NCBI GenBank assembly: GCA_037974335.1
Contig: CM075760.1
Coordinates: 37,457,609-37,521,608 of the forward strand
Reading direction: 5' to 3'
Source: Prionace glauca
Taxonomy: Eukaryota; Chordata; Chondrichthyes; Carcharhiniformes; Carcharhinidae
DNA: 64,000 nt
The notes beneath the pieces were generated by a model. It was not told the origin of the DNA and did not search any database. It worked only from the letters and a program-made list of their open reading frames with translations. The translations under genes and the position numbers were made by a program. Positions 20,450-31,765 of the stretch are shown here, in pieces (within the stretch, counting starts at the first letter, position 1; every line of letters begins with the position of its first letter).

Positions 20450-21094
20450 CATAAGAACATAAGAAATAGGAGCAGGAGTAGGCCATCTGGCCCTTCGAGC
20501 CTGCCCCGCCATTCAATAAGATCATGGCTGATCTGTCGTGACTCAGCTCCACCTTCCCGCCCTCTCCCCATAACCCTTAATCCCTTCTCTTATCAAAAAC
20601 CCATCAACCCGTTTCTTAAAAATATTTAGCGAGGCAGCCTCCACCACTTCAACGGGCAGAGAATTCCAGAGATTCACCACCCTTTGAGTGAAGAAGTTCC
20701 TCCTCAACTCTGTTCTAAACCGCCCCCCCTTTATCTTGAGGCTGTGCCCCCTAGTCCTACTGTCTTTTTTGAGCGGGAACAGTCTCTCCACGTCTATCCT
20801 ATCCATCCCATTCATCATCTTATACGTCTCAATGAGATCTCCCCTCATTCTTCTAAACTCTAACGAGTACAAGCCTAGTTCATTCAGCCTCTCCTCATAG
20901 CTCAATCCCCTCAACTCCGGTATCAGCCGAGTAAACCTCCTCTGCACTCCCTCCAGGGCCAAAACATCCTTGCGCAGGTGCGGCGCCCAAAACTGCACAC
21001 AGTACTCCAGCTGCGGCCTCACCAATGCCCTATACAGCTGCAGCAAGACCTCCCTACTTTTATATTCAATCCCCTTCGCTATGAAGGCCAGCAT
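20450..21094 (-). mobile_element. 5'-truncated CR1 LINE, subfamily C
   Basis: Minus-strand frame of about 183 residues (MLAFIAKGIEYKSREVLLQL start; SLPVEVVEAASLNIFKKRVD near the end), then the C-type tail (CTCGAAGGGCCAGATGGCC, TCTTATG). It truncates within ORF2 at about 21094. Highly similar to the 62830 and 15256 copies. Confidence 0.92.
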
Positions 21095-22439
21095 CCATTC
21101 AAATCAAACATTCCCGGAACAGTATCGTGTATAGAAACAGAGTGAACCTCCTTGTACAAAGTCAGCTCAAACAAAATGAAGGCAGAAAGAGAATGGACTC
21201 TCTTCGACGTAAAACCTCTCCTGTGTGTTTCCTTTAGAGATTCGGGAGGCAAATGCTCGATACAGGGGAAAGATCGGCAACACACTTCAATAAAACACAT
21301 CCAGGTCAGGTACAACAGAGATTAGATACGGATTAAATTTTGATATTGACAAAGTCATATCAAACATTGAAGAGGCAGCTGCAGTGAGTTGAGATGCAGA
21401 GTAAATGTTCCTCCACACTTTCCAGTCAAACACTCCAAGGACAGGGATCACACCGGCTAAATCGAGGGAAAGGTCCCTTGGTGCTGTCACATTGAATTTT
21501 TACCATTAGCTACACTTGAGGTTAGATGCAAAAGAAAATGTAGCAAGCATTTCAAGGTCATGGAATGTTCAAGAGATCTTTTAGAGTACATTTAACTCAC
21601 AGATTCAAATTAATTTAATTACATGTTTTAGAAGCCTGCAACTCTGGCTGACAGAATACATTGGACAGACATTGACTTTATCTGTGGAGTGAAGACGATG
21701 AACTATCGTGGAGAGACAAGACACAGAACCAGACAAGAGAAAGACAGAGAAAGAGATGAAACACAGGAGATGTTCTGTGTTTTCTGTGTCATTTTATTTC
21801 GGGATCAGAGGGATTATTTCCTAATTTCGAACATAGATTTCATCATGATATTGTTCCTCACATAACTGATGAATAAATAATGTTGAAAAACAATCATTAC
21901 TGGAATCCGTTGATTGATTTGCATGGTTGTCTCTATTTCTGTGCTGTGTTGGTGGGGAAACATTTCTTGTGTTTTTGTCTGTCAACAATCTATTTTGGAA
22001 TTTCTACTTTTGTATTTATTTACAAAAGTACCTCAGTGTTTACAATGAAATGTTCATGACAGAAAAACCAGATAAACCGTCACTTATTGATCAGTTTCAA
22101 CTCAAAATAGCGATTTATTTTAAGAATTTTAACAGTTGGTTCAAAATGAATAGAAACTTTTGAACATTCATAACACCAGTTGTATTAATTAAAAGAAAAT
22201 GATACATTCCATTTCAGAATTAGTTCTCAAAGTTCTGAAGTCACAATTAAGAAAACATCTGTGAACAGGCTGATATTCCACTGAATGTTAATTTGATTGA
22301 GGGTTTAGTCTGTTTTACCTCGACAAGTTAATTTAAAAAAAATCTGATGTCTCAATATTCCTGTCACAAATGGTGATCACATTCACACGACAGAAGAATA
22401 AAAAATCCAATGTGGTTATCACTAAGAGTTACAATTAGT
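21095..22439. other. no gene or known element recognised
   Basis: AT-rich, unique-looking sequence with only short open frames and no recognisable domain. It lies between a CR1-C and a nested SINE pair. Confidence 0.4.
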
Positions 22440-22905
22440 TTTGCTGCTTCACAGGGAACGGGTTCGCTTCCAACCCTGGGTGAATGTCAGTAGTTTTCAC
22501 ATTCTACCCATGTCCATGTATGTTTGCTCCTCGTGCCCCAGTTTCCTTCCAAAGTCCCAGGATGTGCAGGTTAAGTGGATTGGCTATGACAAATTGCCCC
22601 TTAGCGTCCAATGTTGTGCAACGTAGAATCATAGAATCCCGACAGAGCAGAAGGAGGCCATTCGGTTCATCAGGTCTGCACCAGCTATCCAGAAAATCAT
22701 CCTTCCTAGGTCCAAGGTGGTTTGTCTACGCTAAATTTCTTATTAGTCTTCGACGATGTTCAGGTTCGGGGGATTAGCCTGTGATTATGCGTTCTTGTCA
22801 GGATAGGGTGAAGGCTGGACCCAGGTAGGATGCTCTGCTGGAGAGCCACTGCAGAGTTGTTAGACCGAATGGCCTCCTTTTGAACTGCAGGGATTCTATG
22901 ATGTT
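22440..22905 (+). mobile_element. SINE type 1a interrupted by an inverted SINE fragment
   Basis: Head and body (B-box-like GGGTTCGCTTCCAACCC at 22460, GTTTCCTTCCAAAGTCCCAG, GATTGGCTATGACAAATTGC) run to about 22620. They resume at 22748 with the 3' part (GGACCCAGGTAGGATGCTC, ATGGCCTCCTTTTGAACTGC, GATTCTATGATG). Between them, 22622-22745 is an opposite-strand SINE end beginning ATCATAGAATCCCGACAGAG. Confidence 0.7.
22622..22745 (-). mobile_element. short SINE end nested in the 22440-22905 SINE
   Basis: Minus-strand SINE 3' end: on the plus strand it opens ATAGAATCCCGACAGAGCAG and has GGAGGCCATTCGGTTCATC, then degenerates. It is flanked on both sides by the two halves of the host SINE. Confidence 0.65.
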
Positions 22906-23024
22906 ATGTTGTTGTGATCAGGCACGAGCTTGATTATGTTCGCATTAATCTCAACGCTTCCAAAGAATTACAACGTTCATTTTGGTGGAATTTGCATTTA
23001 TAGAACACTTTACCCGACCTCATA

Positions 23025-23110
23025 TCGTCCTAAAGTTTGAGTGGCGCAGGTGTGGAAGGCCGAAGGGCCCGTTTCCTGTGCTGTATTGTTCTTTGCTCTT
23101 TGTTTGTTCT
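23025..23110 (+). mobile_element. isolated CR1/SINE-type 3' tail
   Basis: Contains AAGGCCGAAGGGCCCGTTTC, then CTGTGCTGTATTGTTCTTTG, the stem-loop plus terminal repeat of the CR1 ends, with no coding sequence in front. Confidence 0.55.
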
Positions 23111-23734
23111 TAAAACTCACTGATGTCCTTTTGCTGAATTTAGTCACTGCTGTCATGTTGCAAATACAGCAGGTAATTTGCGTACAACAAGCTACCACAA
23201 ACCGAGACGTGATAACTTGACGGTAAATGTGTAATTTTGTGTGAAGGATCAGTATTAATGTAGAATATTGGAGAGAACAGTTTTGTTCTTTAGAATTATA
23301 TCAATGAGATTTTGCATCCTGGCATCGATCATTAATATGAATCTAGTTCTCTCTCTGATGATACACCTTGACCTGTTGAGTAACATTTATGTTGTTGTCG
23401 TTTTAGATTTCCAGAATCTTCGGCACTTTACCCTGTTGTTATTGATCCAATGGATGTGAGCATCGCTGACAAAGCCAATATTTAGCTGTCCTTTCTGAGA
23501 AGGCAATTGTGAACCACTTTGTTGAAACCTGCCCTCTCGATGATTTTGTTATTTGATTTTCTATAGAAGCTTTGATACAAATGACTGGCCTATCCGGCAA
23601 TTTCAGTAGTGGCTAAGAGTCAATTTCATCACAATGGAACTGGAGTCTCTGTAGGACAGACAGGATAAATATAGGAATCTTCCATTTCCAGTTATTTCTA
23701 AAGAGAAAATGTCATTTGAAATATAAAAGCAAAT

Positions 23735-23895
23735 TACAGCAAATTGAAACCAAAAGACAAAATACTGGAAACTCTCAGCAGGCCTGGCAATATTTGTGAG
23801 AAGAGAAAAGAGCTGACGTTTCGAGTCCAAGTGACGTTTTGACAAAGCTTCTCTCTCATTACTGATGCTGCCAGAGTTGCTGAGATTTTCCAGGA
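23735..23895 (-). mobile_element. SINE-like repeat inserted in the V pseudogene
   Basis: Contains AAAATACTGGAAACTCTCAG, CAGGCCTGGCAATATTTGTG and AGCTGACGTTTCGAGTCCAA, a repeat I recall as frequent in shark DNA. It separates the two recognisable parts of the V-exon remnant (about 23695-23735 and 23896-24160). Family name not known to me. Confidence 0.5.
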
Positions 23896-24169
23896 TTTCC
23901 TCTTTACGTTGTTTGAAGTGTCTTTGGGCGGAGCAAATTGATTCTGAATCCATGAGCAGAGAAATTGTAGGTTGTTCCAAGACTATCATACTGAAGAAGA
24001 CACTGTGAACACTGGCCAGGGACTGGTCAGACCCAGACCATCCTGTTGCTGCCAATATTGAATGCTATGTCTTTACAGATAAGTTTCAGGGAGCCTCAGG
24101 GACGCCCGGTTTCTGCCTCTGGCTGAGTCAACACAACCTCCGATTCGACACTTTTTAAAATATGAAAAA

Positions 24170-24500
24170 TGAACTATGAAAATAAAACGTCAGGCACCCC
24201 GGACATACTGAATCATCTTTTGCCATCGGGGACAGATACAAAATCTGAGGACACGTACAAGCTGATTCAAAAAAGCTTCTTTACTGTTGCAATCAGATTA
24301 CTGAATGGATTCACCTCGCATTAAATTGATTCTTTTTTTCTAGACCCTAGCTATGACTGCAACATAACATTCTTCACTCTCTCCCGTCCTTCCATATGTA
24401 CGGTATGCTCCATCTGTATATAGTGCAAGAATGAATAATTTTCACTGTGTACTTACATATATGATAATAATAAATCAAATGAAATCAAATAAAATATATC
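24170..24500 (+). mobile_element. 3' end of an L2-like LINE
   Basis: A degraded ORF2 C-terminus (GGCACCCCGGACATACTGAA, then a Cys-rich stretch) is followed by a 3' UTR ending TTTTCACTGTGTACTTACAT and TGATAATAATAAATCAAATG. The terminal TGTGACAATAATAAATCAA type is seen again at 59080-59165. It inserted between V exon and leader intron of the pseudogene. Confidence 0.6.
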
Positions 24501-24924
24501 AAAAATACTGAGAATTATTCCCAGTTAATGATTGCTGGCACTGGAACATTCAAGAGACAGACTAACACTGAGGCAGTAACAGTGAAATCCATTGTAACGT
24601 CTTCGATAGTCCAAGAGGTGAAATTGCATTTGAGCAAGTGTATTAGAGAGAGAAAAAAAATTGATTGTAAATTAAGTCCCTTCATTTCTGCACCACTTCA
24701 CAATGGAATAAACATAAAGAAGATGGCATTACCTTATCAGGATAAATACGTCAGTCTGATTTCCAATAATTTTGAGTTTCTAACACATTGCAGCAAAAAC
24801 ATAATTAATCAGAGGAATTATTATCGATTTATGTAACTAAATGCTCGGATGATTGTATTTCAGGTGTGAGTAGCTATCATTGTAATTTGAGACCGGATGC
24901 ACGAAGAAGAGGAGCAATGGCCGA

Positions 24925-25240
24925 CTGTTAGTATCACTGGCAATTCATCCACAAACTGAACTGACGTTTTCAAGACCTGGCTTCGAATCCCAGAACAACA
25001 GATGGGTAGAATTTAAATTTAGTAAAAACATCTGGAAATAAGAATCTACTTATGATCATGATATCATTGTCGATTGTGTAAAAAAAATCCATTCGCTTCA
25101 CTAATGTATTTTGGAGAAGGGAATCTGCTGTCCTTAACTGGTCGGGCCTATCTGCAATTCCAGAGCCACGGCAATGTGGTTGGCTCTCCATTGCCCTTGG
25201 CAAGAGGGAGGCAATAAATTCTGGTCATCCAGCGATGTCC
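24925..25240 (+). mobile_element. tRNA-derived SINE, type 2
   Basis: The head has a B-box-like GGCTTCGAATCCC. The body reads GATGGGTAGAATTTAAATTTAG, then AATCCATTCGCTTCACTAATG. The tail has GGCAATAAATTCTGGTCATCCAGCG, the same ending as LINE 'J'. Further pieces lie at 26820-26975, 31985-32105, 37105-37215, 42545-42700, 44890-45060 and 61190-61290. Confidence 0.65.
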
Positions 25241-25242
25241 AT

Positions 25243-25556
25243 GTTCATAGAATCCCTACAGAGCAGAAGGAGGCCATTTGACCTATCGGGACCGCACCGA
25301 TACCATTCCTACCCAGGCCCTATCCCCAACACCCAACTATATTCCCTGCTAATTCCCGATATTATGGGTCAATTTATCATCGCCAGTCAACCTAAGCGGC
25401 ACATTATTTGACAGTGTGAGTAAATAGGCAGACAATTAGAGAACGTGAACACTCCACACAGGTAGTGATTCCACATAGACCAAAATCTGGAATTGAAACT
25501 GTGTCCTTGGCGCTTTAAGGCAGAAGTGCTAACAAAGATGTCACCGTGCAACTCAC
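25243..25556 (-). mobile_element. tRNA-derived SINE, type 1a
   Basis: On the plus strand it opens with the tail ATAGAATCCCTACAGAGCAG and AAGGAGGCCATTTGACC, and closes at the tRNA-like head (CAGAAGTGCTAACAAAG.TGTCACCGTGC). Complete in outline but diverged. It sits directly against the type-2 SINE before it. Confidence 0.75.
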
Positions 25557-26819
25557 AAATACATTCAAAAATGAAAATCCTCATATGATGCAATGTCACA
25601 TCTTATATTTCCCCAATAGATACTTAACCCTGTGAAAATTAACGGTGAAAGAAAACTGGTTGACTTATGATTACTTGACAGAGAAACGTGAAATTAAAAT
25701 CGACTTTGGACAGAAAATTTAATGAGTCAGAAGGAGACCGGGATCAGGAAAGTTCTCCCTCAGCATCCAGATCATTGCAGCTCATTTTATCAGCTCCTGG
25801 CTGTCTAACATTCACTGGTAGTGTGAAAACAGGACATCAGGACTTTGTGGCATATTGCACAATATCACAAGAATAAATGTTTTATCTTCCACTGAACCAG
25901 GTTATGAACGGGTCATTTCTTCACAGATTGGCAGCTACGAGAGGGACTGGTAAGTGGTCGAAATCAGATTGTGCTGCACAACAGAACATGGATCTAATCA
26001 AATGTAAGAGAGGGGCAAAGCACTGAGAATATTCCAAGAATCCGTGCTGTTGAAGGCAGTTATATGGTTTTCTTCTACTTTTAATTATTTCCATTTTGCG
26101 GCCATTACACTGATCTCATTGGACTGAGGGATTGGGATCTTCAAAATCCCCTCCATGCATATGATTGCGTAGTTCACAACATGGCTTTAATTGTTGAAAG
26201 GGCATTTATTTGGAAGTTATAAAAATGAAAGAGCACCTGGCCAATTTACTAGTTTCTGATATTGTTTAATCACATAGTGAACAGTGCATTCATTTAAAAA
26301 AATTGCTGAGAAAGAATACCATTTAAAAAGTGTCTTTCTCGTGGAAATCAAACAATTATTATATTACTGACTAAGTTCCATTCTATCCTTACAGATTTAC
26401 GTTCACAGTCCAACCTGCTGCCAAACACCCGAAAATATTTACAGGAAACATCTGACGGTGTTTGTTCAGCAAATCAAAGATCTGTTTACTCAGTACTGAG
26501 CGCTTGGCTGCAAGCCAACTTCAATCTCGTAGCATTGTCAATGGGGCCTATTTATAATCAAATCTGCCCAGCAACAGTACTGCAGGCAACTTACTTATTT
26601 TTTAATTTGTAAATCTATACCAATGTTTCCCATTTCTTAGGAAAAGAAAGTTTCCAGCTTCTCCGGAACCTTGGTAGCAACAATCATGATCTCTCCAACA
26701 CAACCAAACACTGTGATAGTTGGATAGAAATAAATACAGGCAGATTGCGAGAGTTGATACAGAGAGATGATATATTTTATACTACATAAACATGTATGCT
26801 TGTGTTTTATTTCATTTAT

Positions 26820-26975
26820 TCTTCCATGGGATACGGGGGTCGCTGGGAAGACCAACTTTTGTTTCTTGTGCTTAACTTATTTACAGCAGAGTGTTATTCC
26901 AGGACATCTCAGAAGGCATTGCCCAGTTACACATACTGCTGTCCGTCTAGAGTCACATCCTGCTGATGGTGGGTC
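26820..26975 (-). mobile_element. type-2 SINE / LINE 'J' tail fragment
   Basis: On the plus strand, CCATGGGATACGGGGGTCGCTGG is the inverse of the LINE 'J' terminal block, followed by a degraded body (AGAGTCACATCCTGCTGATG). Confidence 0.5.
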
Positions 26976-27172
26976 TTCAAATCGAAGCTGGAAAGAGTGA
27001 AAATGATGAGGTGGATGAGAGTGGATTGTTATGTTTGGAACATTGTGAAATTGATTTGTGCACAACTTGACATTTTCCAGACAAAGCACATAGCCAAACA
27101 CACACCCACATATTCTCTCTTGTTCTCACTCTGTCTCACGTATTGTCTTCTTTTCATATACACATGCACGTA

Positions 27173-27174
<2 letters not shown>

Positions 27175-27209
<35 letters not shown>

Positions 27210-27212
27210 ACA
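27175..27212. repeat. (CA)n microsatellite
   Basis: About 16 CA units, nearly uninterrupted, then CATACACACACA. Confidence 0.9.
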
Positions 27213-27462
27213 CAGACATGAATACACATATGTTCCTTCAACTTAAGACTCCACCTTGCCTTCCTGGGAGGATTCAGAGATAATGACCCCAACTATCTTT
27301 CAGGTGGAATGATGAAGGAATAAACGTTCCCCAACGCCATGATTGCCAAGCTGGACGTTAAAGGCGCCATGGTCTCCAACAGGGCTTTGATCAACATTCT
27401 TCCTTCTAACCAGGATTAAGACAAATACATTAACATGAATTGAGTCATTTTGCTCTGAGGCT

Positions 27463-28400
27463 GACTTGGCAATATAGGAACAGGAGTGGGCCATTCAACT
27501 CCATAGACTCATCCCGCCATTCTTTAAGATCTTGGCTGATCTGTAACCAAATTCCATGTACCTGCCCGCGATACATATCCCTTGATACCCCTGATCAATT
27601 TAAAAAAAACTACCTTAGACTTAAATTTAACAATTGAGCCAGCATCCACCGGCGTTTGAGGAAGTGAGTTCCAAACTTCGCCACTCTCTGTGTGTAGAAA
27701 TGCTTTGTATCAACTCTCCTGCATGGCTTGGCCTTTTTTTTTAATATAGTCCTTTATTCTCGTGCCTTCAACAGGTGGAAACATTTTATCTTTGTCAACT
27801 CTGTCCTTCCCTGTAAATATTTTGTTGATTTCTGTGAGCGCACCCTCCAAACTTCTGAATTCGAGCGAAAATCTCTTAATTTGTCTCAATTCTCCTCGCA
27901 ACCTAACTCCTTAAAATCAGGTATAATTCTTGTAAACCTGCATTGAACTCCTTCCAGGGTGAACACTCTTCCAAAGTTTGTTGCCCATACCTGCTCAGAG
28001 TTCTGTAATTGGGGTCTAACAAAGATTTTGCACAATTGCAGCACAACATCTGCATCCCTGTACTCCTATCCTTTAGATATGAAGACCAGCATTCGTTTGG
28101 CCTTCTTGACTGTTTTCTGCATCAGTTCGTGGCATTTTAAGAAGCTCTGCACCGGAATTCCAAATCTCGCTGGGCATTAGCTGAATTTAAGTTTGTGTTT
28201 CTAAAAAAAATCTTAATCAATATCAGTTGGATATTTGTCTATTTTTGTAACTATTTAAGTCGCTGATGAATATTGTCAATAATTGAGGTCCCTAGATAGA
28301 TTCCGATTGGACACCACCTAACCTACATTATTCAACAGCGTACATATACAATTCTTTGCACCTTTAATTTTGGCACCTTCCAAAGAAGTGAATTCTTGAT
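27463..28400 (-). mobile_element. old CR1-like LINE copy
   Basis: On the plus strand it opens with the inverted 3' end (AATATAGGAACAGGAGTGGGCC, TTAAGATCTTGGCTGATCTG). It continues through the ORF2 C-terminus (inverse of SLEFRSLEG, KRTECWSSYLKD-like blocks) towards the RT domain (GGACACCACC at 28308). Diverged, with several frame breaks. Confidence 0.7.
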
Positions 28401-28783
28401 ACATTAGTATCATTGACCATACCTGATAATGATATTGTCACAGTTAACTGTAATTGCAGAGTTTTGCCAGCAGATGGAACTGCAATCTTGATCAGTTACT
28501 TTAGATGATTCAGGCACTGCTTCAACACTACACTGGACTCTGTGTCCGTTCATTTTGAATTGGCCTCCATGTATATATATGTGGAATATAAACACAGCAG
28601 AAGTCTCAAATAAAATCCCAATTTTTAAGATGGGGGAGCTCAGCAAGAAGGAAAAAAAATCAAGACTGAAACAATTGCTAATATCTTCAGCCAGAAGTGC
28701 CAAGAGGATGTTCCATCTCGGCCTCCTCCTCAGGTCCCCAGCATCACAGATGCCGGTCTCCGAGTAGTTCAACTCATTTTACA

Positions 28784-28885
28784 TGATAACATAGGAAGAT
28801 AGGGACAGGAATTGGTCATTCATCTCCTGGAGCCCGCTCGGTCATGCAATATGATCCTGAATGGTATGTGGCCTAACCCCATGTT
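28784..28885 (-). mobile_element. CR1-like 3' end fragment
   Basis: AACATAGGAAGATAGGGACAGG, ATTGGTCATTC and GTCATGCAATATGATCCTGA on the plus strand are the inverse of a CR1 3' end. No coding part remains. Confidence 0.6.
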
Positions 28886-28887
28886 AA

Positions 28888-29410
28888 AAGCATTGGACAC
28901 TGTAAAGATTATCCGTCCTGACAATATTTCAGCAACAATAGTAACGATCTTTGCTCTGGGACTAGCTGTGCCTCAGCCAATCTATTCAAGTACAGCTAAG
29001 ACACTATCAAAGACACAACATTGTGGAATTTTGATAGACTTGCCTGATCGCAAAAGGCAGGACAAATTCAAATGTACCAACTTCCGCCCAATGAGCGGAA
29101 CTCGGTCATCATAGCAGAAAGAATCAAGGATTATTGAATAAGCAATAATAATAATGGGAATAATAATAATAACAATGGTAATAATAATAATGATGGTAAT
29201 AATAATAATTTGCTCAGTGATGCTCTGTTTGGGTCACACCAGGAACACTCATTTCCAGAAATCATTTAAACTTCCTCCAAATATAGTGGAACTGGCTGAT
29301 TTAATATGGTGAGGTGAGAGAGCCTGCCCTCGACATCAGTGCAGCACTTGACCGACTGTCACAGCAAGGACCCTGAGCAAAGCTTCAATCAATGGGGATC
29401 CGGGGGTAAA
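28888..29410 (+). mobile_element. LINE 'J' reverse-transcriptase fragment
   Basis: Contains CCTGACAATATTTCAGC (PDNI block), AAAAGGCAGGACAAATTC, CCAACTTCCGCCC (NFRP), then after a (TAA)n tract TTTGGGTCACACCAGG (FG.RQ) and CCCTCGACATCAGTGCAGCA (LDI.AA, the first catalytic Asp region). Frame is lost in several places. Confidence 0.6.
29140..29212. repeat. (TAA)n microsatellite
   Basis: Runs of AATAATAATAATAA broken by GGG and TGG; lies within the LINE 'J' fragment. Confidence 0.85.
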
Positions 29411-29474
29411 TATTTCACTGGCCGCAGTCATACCGAGCACAGAGTAAGATGGTTGTGGTTGTTTAAAGCCAATC

Positions 29475-31470
29475 ATCTCGGTCACAGAGGTTTACAGCAT
29501 GGAAACTGGTCTTTCGGACCAACTTGCTAATGTCGCCCTTTTTTTAACACCAAAATTAATCCCTATTGCCTGCATTTGGCCCATATCCTTCTATACCCAT
29601 CTTACCCGTGTAACTGACTAAATGCTTCTTAAAAGACAAAATTGTAACAACGTCTACCACTACCTCTGGCAGCTTGCTTTCGACACTCACCAACCTCTCT
29701 GTGGAAACAAATGGCCCTCTGGACGCTTTTGTATCTCTCCCCTCTCACTTTAAACCTGTTCCCTCGAGTTTTAGACTCCCCTATCTTTGGGACAAGATAT
29801 TGACTATCTTGCTGATCTGTGTCCCTCTTCATTTTACAAGATCACCCCTCAGCCTTCTACGCTCCAGAGGAAAAAAAACAGTATATCCAACCTCTCCTTA
29901 TAAATCAAACCATTAAGTCCCGATTGCATGTTAGTAAGTCCCTTTTACACTCTTTCTAGGCCCGGGGTAACTGCAGATAGACTTCCCTAATTCAGAACTC
30001 ATGTCTTCTTGCAACAAAAACCTTCCTAATTGCTTATTGTGCTTCGCTCTAAAATTTCATTGAGTGGTGCAAAAGGACACCCAGGTCCATGCTGACATCA
30101 CACTTCCTAATATATGTTGCTTTCGGCTTCACACACCAGTATATAACTGTACATTTATCCCGTTGTAAGGCATCTGTTACTTGTTCACCCATTCACTCAA
30201 ATTGTCCAGATCACATTTAAGCTCCCCTCCATGAGTACACTCACCCCTACCCCTCCCCAACCCCCAGTCCCTCGCGCTACCCTCCGGGGCCCTTCTCACA
30301 GTTGACAAATTTGTCAAATTTTGAATCGCCAGCCATTTTGGACATGGTACAATGGATTCCTTCATCTAGATCCCACTGGCCACAGCGCCAGGGACTTCGG
30401 TTCATATCCCGGTTTGGGTCATTGCTGTACAGTATCTGCACGTTTTCTCCGTGTCTATGTGGATTTCATCCAGGTGTTCAGGTTTCCTCCCACAGCCCCA
30501 CAGTCGTTCTACTTAGGTGCATTGGCATAAATTCTCCCTCAGGTGTGTGTACCCGAAAGTGAGCTGGAGTGTGGTGTCTCAGGAATTTTCATTGTAACCT
30601 CATTGCAGTGTTACTGTAGCGTACTTGTGACGAATAAATAAATAAAATAAATTCAGACCCTGTGGTACCCCACTTGGAGCTGAAAAACCACTCGGGAAAA
30701 ATCCCTATCTATTTCCACTCTCACTTTCTTATCTGTCAACAATTTATATACCTATGCCTATACGTTACTCCCGATCCCACGTGCTTTAATTTGGTCTTCT
30801 AATATTTTATGAGAAACCTTCCCAAATGTCTTCTTAAAGTGAAAATACACCACGTACTGTGGTCCACCCCCTCCCCCTTGCCTATTCTATTATTTATATT
30901 AACTAAAAAATGCAAGTAGGTTTGTTAAGAATAGCATGGCTTTCTTAAGATCATCCTGTCTTAATCCAACTCCGTTGATGCCTTTCAAATATGTTGCTAT
31001 TATATCTTTGCTAACAGTCTCTGACATCTTCACTGATACAAAAATCAGGCTGTAATTCATCATCGTCACTCTCCCTTCCATTGTATACATTGGAGTTACA
31101 ATCTGTAGGAACTGCTCCAGAGTGTATCGAATTTTAGAAGATGACCACCAATGCATCCAACATTCCCCGGGGCCATTTCCCCTCATATGTTGCGATATAG
31201 ATTATTAGGCCCTGGTGATTTTTCAGCTTTTAACTGTATTAATTCCCCCAATATGATTTTCATACTAATACTAGTATTCTTCAATGCCGTCATCCAACTA
31301 TCCCCTTGGTTCCGTAACACTTTTGGAAGGATAATTGTGACCTCTTTTGTGAAGATGGAGTCAAACTTTGTTGTCTATTCCACCAACATTTCTTCCTTCC
31401 CCACTATAATTTCTCTGGTTTCTGAATGCAAGTTACGTACATTTGTCTTCATTAAACTTTGTCCGTTCAG
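29475..31470 (-). mobile_element. old CR1-like LINE, interrupted by a SINE
   Basis: Plus-strand reading gives the inverse of ORF2 from its C-terminus (CTCACTTTAAACCTGTTCCC at 29747, GATCACCCCTCAGCCTTCTA) through the RT core (GGTACCCCACTTGGAGCTGA at 30663; TTAGGCCCTGGTGATTTTTC at 31206, the SPGPD region). A SINE at 30345-30650 splits it. Diverged, with many frame breaks. Confidence 0.7.
30345..30650 (+). mobile_element. tRNA-derived SINE, type 1b, nested in a CR1
   Basis: Head and body as in type 1a (CTTCGGTTCATATCCCGG B box, TCAGGTTTCCTCCCACAGCC), but the 3' half differs: GTGTACCCGAAAGTGAGC, TTCATTGTAACCTCATTGCA, ending ACTTGTGACGAATAAATAAA. The CR1 coding sequence continues on both sides. 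Confidence 0.75.
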
Positions 31471-31599
31471 ATGTTCATAACGTTTTCACAATTAGTTTAT
31501 TTTTAAAAATGTCACAGATAAAGCTTCCATTCGCATTGCACTGAAGTTGTTGTGAAATCCCCAACCGCAGCCTGGCGCCCATCTGGTTAAATTCTTCTG

Positions 31600-31765
31600 A
31601 CCAATACAGAATGTGCATGGAAATCACAGCACTCAGAGGAAACCCCCGTAGACACAGGGAGAACGTGCAGGACCACCCAGGCAGTCTCCCAAGAGGGCAA
31701 TCGAATCCGGGCCGCTGTGAAGCAGGAATGCTCACTACTGTGCTACAATACCGCCATTATATCTC
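31600..31765 (-). mobile_element. SINE type 1 head fragment
   Basis: On the plus strand: AGGGAGAACGTGCAGGACCA, CGAATCCGGGCCGCTGTGAAG and GCTCACTACTGTGCTACAATAC, the inverse of the tRNA-like head. The tail is missing. Confidence 0.65.

Larger units (their letters stand above)
23690..24600 (-). pseudogene. decayed IgH V gene remnant, split by insertions
   Basis: The stretch at 24075-24150 matches the 5' part of the intact V exon (14045-14121), including CAGTTTCAGGGAGCCTC.GGGACGCCCGGT and CTGCCTCTGGCTG.GTCAACACAAC. 23900-23950 matches TTGTTTGAAGTGTCTTTGG (framework 3), and 24540-24590 matches the leader intron (AGACTAACACTGAG.CAGTAACAGTGA). The middle is scrambled, a SINE sits at 23735-23895, and an L2-like tail at 24170-24500 separates V exon and intron. 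No leader ATG, open V frame or recombination signal is recognisable. Confidence 0.8.
24505..26830. repeat. V upstream flank, paralogous copy 2 of a segmental duplication
   Basis: Counterpart of 14500-17600 in the same orientation, about 9.3-10 kb away. It lacks the two CR1 insertions of copy 1 but has gained a type-2 SINE (24925-25240) and a type-1 SINE (25243-25556). Divergence is substantial (many substitutions and indels), so the duplication is old. Confidence 0.8.
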
